Positions 56,849 to 64,000 of a stretch of 64,000 bases of DNA are shown here, piece after piece. The notes under the pieces were generated by a model that saw nothing but the letters and a program-made list of their open reading frames with translations, was not told the origin of the DNA and searched no databases. The position numbers and the translations under genes are program-made. Location: the NCBI RefSeq assembly GCF_020921035.1, contig NC_063152.1, forward strand, positions 30,999,903 through 31,063,902, given 5' to 3'. Positions within the stretch are counted from its first letter, which is position 1, and each line of letters starts with the position of its first letter. Origin of the DNA: Rhodamnia argentea. Its lineage: Eukaryota > Streptophyta > Magnoliopsida > Myrtales > Myrtaceae.

Positions 56849-59699
56849 CTGCAGAAGGTGTAGTAAGAATACATGTAGTGAGCATATGCACCTAGGTAAG
56901 GGCCACAGACATTTCAAGATTAGTTTTCATTGGAACAATGTGTTCCCGCAAACTAGGTAAAGGCAATCCGAGAATGTCATCATGAAATGGAACACAAATC
57001 TTTCATGTTAGCAAAAAGCTCCGCATAAGCATATGCTATTGCTTGTAGAAAATAGGCCTATGTCAATAGCATCAAACAACATCACACGACTTTATGCGGG
57101 GACCATACTCTGTTGCTATCACTAGTCGTTCAACTTATCAAAATTTTAGTGGTTGGGACGCATGAAAAGACATAAATATTGAGCGCATTCTGCATCCGTT
57201 AAATCTCCCTATCGAACAAAGACTTAGCACTCTAATGGTAGCAAAACCTTAGCCCATGTTTCCTCATATGACAATTTGCATTTTGGCATACAGACAAAGA
57301 GATATGTATAAACATGAATCACCAACAAATCTATTTATCTCTTCCCTACTCTTCTATTTGCTAAGTAAACCGAAAGAAGGAACAATAGAGAGACATCTCT
57401 ATAAATAGGTGAATGTCTTCACATCTAGGATTGTAAGTTAAGAGAAAAACTGTGCATGTAATTTTGATTAGACACCGTAACCTATTTGTTTTTCCAGCCT
57501 AGGCAAGATTTACAGTGAAAAGTCAATCCAATTGGCACACTAACCGATCCCTCCCTAACACCCTATCGAAGTAAAGATTTACTATTTCACATAGTATGAG
57601 TGAGCAATTACCTCTAATTCAGCCATCCAATGTCTTTAAAGCAGAGAAACAATAATAGTCTCAGCAACATTGGCTTTGCAATACGTTCTGATCAAACCCC
57701 TATAATATAAGAAAATTTATTCGGATTTCAGCAAGTCCGCTAGGTGCAAGCACGGACAATATACTGAGAAAAGATATCTTTTGAAACAAACTAAGTACCA
57801 CAACTCAGTCGGACAAACAAAAATCAACAAAAGGAGGAAGTAGCTTTATATCTATTTCAAGGAAGTACCTCTAACAACTACAAAGAAAAGCCATAAATCA
57901 TTAGCGTAAACAATAATAACTTTCGATCCAACGCAACCTTCCTTACACCAGAAACTTCCATTGTGCTATTTATCCCACCACTAACAATCATAAATTCAAC
58001 CTGTTTCGAGACGTAACCCGGACTACACCAAAGAACGGGGTGATCTGCAAAACCAAATTTGAGACATACGAGAAACAAAAACAATAAAAGGAGACAAAGA
58101 ACACTCATCCTCACGGTAAAGAAACAAAAATACCCTACAAAATATATTTTCAAATTTGTGAACGAACCAATTCTACAAAAACTACACACATTTTGGAGTG
58201 AATTGGAGATAATTACCTTTCGAAAATCCTGAGTTGGGCAATGGAACTCGAAGAATGTTTCAGAGAGAGAGAAAAGAAGGGATGGGGCGGCGGCGGCGGA
58301 GGCAAAGGACGAGGGGGAGGCGGACGAAAGCTCTCTTCTAGGGCGTGGCCGTAATCAATTTGGGAAGGAGAGACCTACTGGGGAGGGCTGAGGCGACGGC
58401 GGATACGCTCGTCGGACCTCTTTGCTATGGCGTCGGAGAGACCTGCGGTGGTCGTAGGAGGGATGAGGCGACGGCGGAGGAGGCGTCCGTTGGACCTGCT
58501 AGGGCGTGTTGATTTGGGAGGGAGAGACCGAAGGCGTCGTGAGATAGGAGAGAGATGGTCGAGATAGGGGGAGAGAGAGAGAGACGGGATCAAAGGCATT
58601 TTCTCTCGTGAGAGGGAGGGAGAGAGAGAGAGAGAGAGAGAGAGACGCCCGCGCGTTTCAAAAAATTTTGGCTAGTTTCACCATACGGTGGTGTCAATCT
58701 TGATTTTCGGGAATCCTGTGTCCGTCACAATAATGCTTGGCTACTCGTTAACCGTCCTTCGAGTTGTACTCTATAGTGATGCCAAAAAAAAGGAGCAAAT
58801 CATAATTATCAAGGAAGAATTAACAGACTTATATTTTAGTGGAGGCAAGTTGGGTTTGTGCTAGCGGTTGGTGAAGGTGTCGCCTATCATTCTATTCCAC
58901 CCTCCTCCCTTGGAAGCCTGGAGATTGTTTCCACTATGTTACCAACAATTAGACAAGATTAGTCCAAAGTAGAAAATTCAATAAGTGAATGATTTGTCTT
59001 ATATTTTCGGTTTTTGGGATGGGGGGATGCATCATTTTGTTTTATATTCTTTTATAGAGGTTGTAGAATTGAGTGTCAACACAGCCAATCTATTATTGAC
59101 GTTTCTTACGGTGATTAATTAATTAAAGAATGCGTGCTTCGATTTCGCTCTAGTCGATGTGCACTGGCTAGCGAAGAGCTTTTTTTTTTTTTAATTAATA
59201 GGAGAGAGAAAAAAAAAGATTTTGGGAAATCTGTTTTGAGTTCGCTCGTGCCAAACATTTTTTAAAATAGTAAAGCGGCGTTCGATTTTTTTTTTCCTTG
59301 TCAAGTGTCTGGACTCTGGATCAAATTACGGATGTACCCATGATAGAAAATTTATTCTCCATATTTGTAAAAAATTATAGAAATAATAATTATATATTTA
59401 ATATATAACGTGTCCCCAACGTGTCGAAAATTTGTATTTTTTAGAAATGACGTATCGGCGTATCGTGTCGTGTCGTGTCGCGTGTTGCGTGTCCGTGTCC
59501 GTGCTACTTAAACAGAGAGAGACCGGACCGAGAGCGGTGAGAGACGCGAGCGATAGAGATAGAGAGAGACCGGACAGAGAGCCTTTGCAATGAGGGAGGG
59601 GCGTTGGAGGCAAGCCCTAATTGGGTTGTTTTGCAACGATCCGATGATCATCGTTGCAAAACAAGCACGCGAAACACCCGGGCAAAAATTTGCCACGAC

Positions 59700-60066
59700 C
59701 CGACAAGAATTTTCTCCTTAAATGAGGGAGAAACCCTAGCCGCAATACAAAATAGAGCCCAAAAAAGAGCCCAAAAAATTAATTACGGCGAGAAAAACCT
59801 CAATATCAATTGAAAAGAAACCCTAGCCACAGTACAAAATAGAACCCAAAATTTTTTTTTCGAGGGCGTTGCCCCGGAACCCCAACACAGATCTATTCGC
59901 ACCGCAAAGGAGATTTATTCGTTTGCTCCAAATTGGGCTTATCAGCCCAACTCTCCGCGTCACGAACTAAATCTCAAATTTTTCTCTACTTTGTGGACTG
60001 CACAAAAATATGTCGGGTCGGGTAATAAACTGGACCGGGTACATAAAATTCAAAACATATTTAACA
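59700..60066 (-). mobile_element. Broken LTR, relative of the solo LTR at 34493
   Basis: In reverse orientation, 60066 downward reads TGTTAAATATGTTTTG, then the 'acccggtccag' and 'cgacatatttttgtg' blocks and the 'tggagcaaa' and 'ttgccccggaacccc' equivalents of the LTR at 34493-34943. Only the first part of the LTR is present, and it contains an internal duplication ('gaaaccctagccacagtaca' and a near copy). It is an old, broken fossil nested in the CACTA element. Confidence 0.7.
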
Positions 60067-60195
60067 ATAATGATAAAGAAAAATGTGGTGATAGTCCAAG
60101 TCATTGTCCTCTCTCTCCAAGCGATATATTTTGCTTTGCTAGGCACGAATAAATTAATTGCTACAAGAAACAATTCGTAAAGTGTCGCAAAAAAC

Positions 60196-63100
60196 CTAAT
60201 CTCCATCTTCGTCTTCGTCTTCGTCTTCGTCTTCGTCTTCTTCAGCAGTATCATATTCATCATATGTCTCAAAATCAGATTCTTCGATGCCTTCTACGTT
60301 TGATTCGCGAATTTCATTTGGATCTACATCTATCACAGCTCCGCATGGATCTCGTAAAGTCAGAATGTTATATTCTTCAACTTCAACCGTATTACAAACT
60401 TCCTCCTGTTGATACGCTGTATCCTTCCGGTGTTCCTCGACTTTTCCTCGTGCTTTGGTTTTACATACAGCCCACCAATCAGCTTTGTTGCGTTTCAAAC
60501 TAGGATACGATGCATAATATACTTGAATTGCTTGTTGTGCCAAGATAAATGGTTCATATTTCATATACTTTTTTTTGTGATTTATTTCAACCAAATTAAA
60601 CTTCGTATGCACATTCATTCCTCTGTCGGGGTCAAACCATGTGCACTTAAATAACACAACCCGCATTGGTGGTCCAGGGTACTCTATTTCTATGATTTCA
60701 TCCAACAAGCCATAAAAATCATCTTTCGCACTACCACTGTTGGATGACCGAACACACACACAACTGTTCATTGTTGCTTTTCCCATTCCGTACTCTCGAG
60801 TGTGAAAATTGTACCCATTTATGAAATATACTGGCCAAGTTCGTACCGTTCTTTTTGGACCCCATGACAGATGATATATCAATCCTTGCTCTTCGACTTG
60901 ATCATAAATATTGTGCACCCGATGTCGCACCCGCAAAGTCAATAATATATTTTTAATTAATAAATTATAAAATATTAATAACTTGTTTTTCATCCAAAGA
61001 CAACTTACATATGTTTGCAACCATGCTGCAAATCGTTCATCACATACACGGTCAAAATCGTTTGGTTGTAGTCCGGACATTGAAGCTTGAAAAATCTTAT
61101 TAACAAATACCAATTATATATTAGCAAATGTTCGACACAAATATATATATGCAAAAGTACACTTACTCGAAGTATGGCTCGACTTCCGGACAATTCAACA
61201 AAATATATGTATGAGCTGCATGCAATTCATCGTCTGTTAAATAATGAAAATTACATGTGCCGCTTGGTTGACCAAGATAATTGAAAATAGAGAATGATTT
61301 GCAATTGAGATCAATGGGCCCCTCATCATTTCTTCCTACTCTCCGTCTCTTGCACCGTACGTGCGACTTAAAATAGTATGATGCAAATGTTGTCACTTCT
61401 TCCATAACATATGCATTGCAAATTGAAGCTTCAACACATGCCTTGTTCTTCGCTTTTCTCTTCAAATGATATAAGAACCTGGTTACAATAAAAAAAAAAA
61501 GTTCATGAGAACATAATATGTAGTACACTAACTTCAAATTTATTTTAAAAAAATATTTTACCTCTCAAACGGATACATTCAGCGAAATTGGACGAGACCT
61601 CCAACTCTGGCCTCATAAGGCAAATGAACTAAAAGATGCTCCATTGAATCAAAAAACGATGGAGGGAATATTCTTTCTAAGTTGCAAAGAATTATTGGAA
61701 TATCACCTTCTAACTTCTCCATGTGATGTTTTTAACACCGTTGAGCAAATATCGTGAAGAAAATTACTTAACTCTGTTATGGCGCCCCATACAAAGTTCG
61801 ATAGAAGTTCCTTGAAAGCTATTGGCAATAGTCTTTCCATAAATATGTGGCAATCATGACTCTTCAGACCTGTCAACTTGCATTCATTCAAATCAACACA
61901 TCTCACAAGGTTTGAAGCATATCCATCGGGAAATCACACAGATTTCAACCAGCGACAAACAACCCGTTTCTGCTCCTTATCCAATATATAAATTGCTTTT
62001 GGTTTTGGTCCCCTACTACTTGCATCCACATCTAGTGCCGGCCGATCACAAATAACTCTCATATCTTTTCTCGCATTCAAGTTGTCTTTCGTTTTTCCAG
62101 TGACGTCCATCACAGTATTGATGACATTATAGAAAACATTCTTTTCTATGTGCATGACGTCAAGATTATGACGAATAAGATGGGTCTTCCAATATGGTAG
62201 ATCCCAAAATATACTGCGCTTAGTCCACTTATGTGTGCTTCCATATGCAATGGTCATGTTATGGGGGTTTTCAACAACAATCGGAAAGCCATACACTCGT
62301 TCCCAAATTTGTTCACCGGTCAACATCAATGGTGGGGACGTTTTTTCACTCCTATTCTTGGTGAACTCTTTTTTATTCTTTCGAAATGTATGATTCATCG
62401 GTAAAAATTATCTATAACAGTCAAAATAGCTGGCCTTCTTACCGTATTTTAATCCGAATGACTTTGACCTCTCCATACATATAGGACATCCTAGGATCCC
62501 AGCTGTACTCCATCCGGATAACATCCCATAAGCTGGAAAATCATTTATCGTCCAAAAAAGTGCAGCCTTCATTACAAATGTCCGATCTGTTGAAACATCA
62601 TACGTAGGAACACCTCCATCCCATAACTGTCGTAACTCCGCAATCAATGGTTGCATAGATACATCTATCGGTTTTTTTGGATTTTGCGGGCCAGGCACGA
62701 TCAATGTCAAAAACATATAAGGCGTCTTCATATACATACCGGGTGGCGGATTGTATGGAGTTAAGATAAGCGGCTAACATGAATAATTTTTTCCTGATTT
62801 CCCAAAACGGGCAAATCCATCAGCACAAAGACCTAACCCGATATTTCGAGGCTCCATCGCAAACTCGGGGTATGTTCTATCAAAATGTTTCCAAACTTCT
62901 CGCATCGAAGGATGACATATCGGACCCTCCTCGGTTTCATGAGTTGCATGCCAAGTCATGAGTCTAACAATGGCTTGAGATTGATAAAGCCTTTGCAATC
63001 TGGGAATTAAGGACAAATAAAATAATTGCTTGCACGATCTACGCTTCTGATTATGACCTCGCCTCGTACTAATCTTGTACCTCGGCCGGCCACGGAATTT

Positions 63101-63918
63101 GCAAGATTCGGCTTTTTCATCATCCCCTCCGTATAACATACAACCCCCACTACATACATCAATCCTTATAACTGGAAGACCTAAGTCATTCACTAGCCTT
63201 TTCATTTTGTACAAATCACTTGGCATGATATTATCGCGAGGCATTACTTCCCGCATTACATTAATGAAAGAGTTGAAGCAATCATCGGACACATTATGAT
63301 CTGCCTTGATGTTTAACATTCTCGTCGTTGCTGATAACTTAGTGTGGTTGTCACAACCTGTCCACAAAGGTTCATTTGCGGCTTCCAACATTTCTACGAA
63401 CCGATTAGATGTAAAATTTTCATTGTGCACATTCTCATCAAAATCTGTCACTCATGCATCATCAAATTGTGATGCATAGCTAGTGCCCACTTGTTCAAAT
63501 GTGGAACAAAACTAGAACTGGCATGGTTTGATTCGAAAGCAAAATTCTGACCGGTTGCATCAATCACCATCCTCTGATACGGGTTCAATTGATTATAATA
63601 ACCACATTCATCCCCAACTGAAAATTGATCACTTGTTCTATATCCTTTATCGGATATAAATTGTTCACCATAGCAAGTCCAGTTATAATAGTTCGGAGTG
63701 AACCCAAATCTAATAAGATGTTCTCTAACTCTATCAAAATCATGAAAATTGCTATTTCTACACCTTTTACAAGGACATCTTAACTTATTTTCATCCTTCA
63801 AATCAAATTGATTGTTAGCAAATTCCAGAAACTGTTCCAACTCAATGCAAAACTCATCGGTCAATCCTCGACGTTCGGGTAAGTTCTTATTATACATCCA
63901 AGCCCTCTCTCTTTGCAT
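60196..63918 (-). pseudogene. Tnp2-type CACTA transposase region
   Basis: Minus strand from ATG 63918. Domains in order: an N-terminal transposon-associated zinc-binding region (LRCPCKRCRN, HLIRFGFTPNYYNWTCYGE); transposase core blocks (PSDLYKMKRLVNDLGLPVIR, MTWHATHETEEGPICHPS, AALFWTINDFPAYGMLSGWS, NLDVMHIEKNVFYNVINTVM); a DUF4218-like region (SHDCHIFMERLLPIAFKELL, then about 61720-61555 and 61537-61163); and a DUF4216-like C-terminal part (60196-61113: PVYFINGYNFHTREYGMGKA, VVLFKCTWFDPDRGM) ending in an acidic DEDEDEDED run. The frame is interrupted by one shift near 63450 and by in-frame stops near 62775, 62403, 61932 and 61580. Four of those stops sit where the family has Trp, Gln or Arg. 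Not functional as it stands. Confidence 0.85.
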
Positions 63919-64000
63919 TGTGTCCGTTAAAAAACATTAAAAATTATTTTAAAATATTAAAATACCATGTATACTATTTAATATTCTTAATTAAATTCGT

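Larger units (their letters stand above)
55856..60195. other. CACTA interior with captured and nested DNA
   Basis: Between the two transposon genes. Besides the captured peptidase exon and the nested LTR piece it holds a GC-rich leader-like block at 58250-58660. That block has an internal duplication ('tagggcgtg...atttggga.ggagagacc' near 58340 and 58500) and a (GA)n run at 58620-58645. At about 59400-59515 is a block rich in gtgtcgtgtcgtgtc words. The rest is AT-rich with no recognised gene. Confidence 0.5.
51964..64000 (-). mobile_element. CACTA (En/Spm) DNA transposon, continues beyond window
   Basis: One terminus is visible: CACTACAAAAAAAC at 51964, preceded by cta, the candidate three-base target duplication. 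Inward lies a subterminal repeat array (to about 52860), then a TnpA-like gene (54152 to about 55855, minus), a stretch with a captured host exon (56665-56848, minus), a nested broken LTR (about 59700-60066) and a Tnp2-type transposase region (60196-63918, minus). Both genes read toward the 51964 end, so this is the 3' end of the element. The 5' terminus should lie just past 64000, because the Tnp2 start is at 63918. Both genes carry several inactivating changes, so the element is non-autonomous now. That everything from 51964 to 64000 is one element is inferred from order and orientation. Confidence 0.8.

Noticed and set aside
1-64000. tRNA, rRNA or microRNA genes
   Set aside because: I looked for tRNA-like box A/B pairs, rRNA segments and well-known plant miRNA sequences and saw none convincing. 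A covariance-model scan would be decisive.

Overview
This is nuclear DNA of a flowering plant, most likely a woody eudicot. Genes are split by GT-AG introns, intergenic DNA is AT-rich, CT/GA microsatellites lie in 5' regions, and plant-only families are present (an RGF/GOLVEN peptide precursor, a plant HINT4-type HIT protein, a mitochondrial sHSP, a CACTA transposon). The species cannot be read from the window; Myrtales is only a guess from the repeat style.

Layout: 1-1930 holds the 3' end of a DNAJC11-like J-protein gene (+). 3317-5937 is a six-exon HINT4-like gene (+). 10493-11977 is an intronless aspartyl protease (+). 17761-20380 is a decayed SEC14-like gene (+). 22890-26234 is an eight-exon VAP27 gene (+). 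27822-28718 is a two-exon mitochondrial small heat-shock protein (+), convergent with a tiny intronless 58-residue gene at 29228-29404 (-). 35479-36997 is a four-exon root meristem growth factor precursor (+), convergent with a five-exon YbaK-domain gene at 37718-43323 (-). 45742-48127 is L-lactate dehydrogenase (+). 49442-50757 is the complex I NDUFB8 subunit (+). From 51964 to the window end (12 kb or more) the sequence belongs to a CACTA (En/Spm) DNA transposon. It has one terminus, a large subterminal repeat array, TnpA-like and Tnp2-like genes on the minus strand, a captured exon of a host S26-type peptidase, and a nested broken LTR.

The genes do not form a pathway; several encode mitochondrial or housekeeping proteins. 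HINT4, the aspartyl protease, the RGF6-like peptide and the YbaK gene appear, from memory, to match close neighbours on Arabidopsis chromosome 4 (At4g1651x-At4g1656x), so this looks like a conserved block stretched by repeats. Gene-free stretches carry fold-back elements built from short tandem sub-repeats, a solo LTR with intact target duplications, a miniature LTR element and microsatellites. I saw no RNA gene that can be called with confidence and no CRISPR array. The least-explained parts are the fold-back elements with GC-rich cargo and the CACTA element with captured host sequence.
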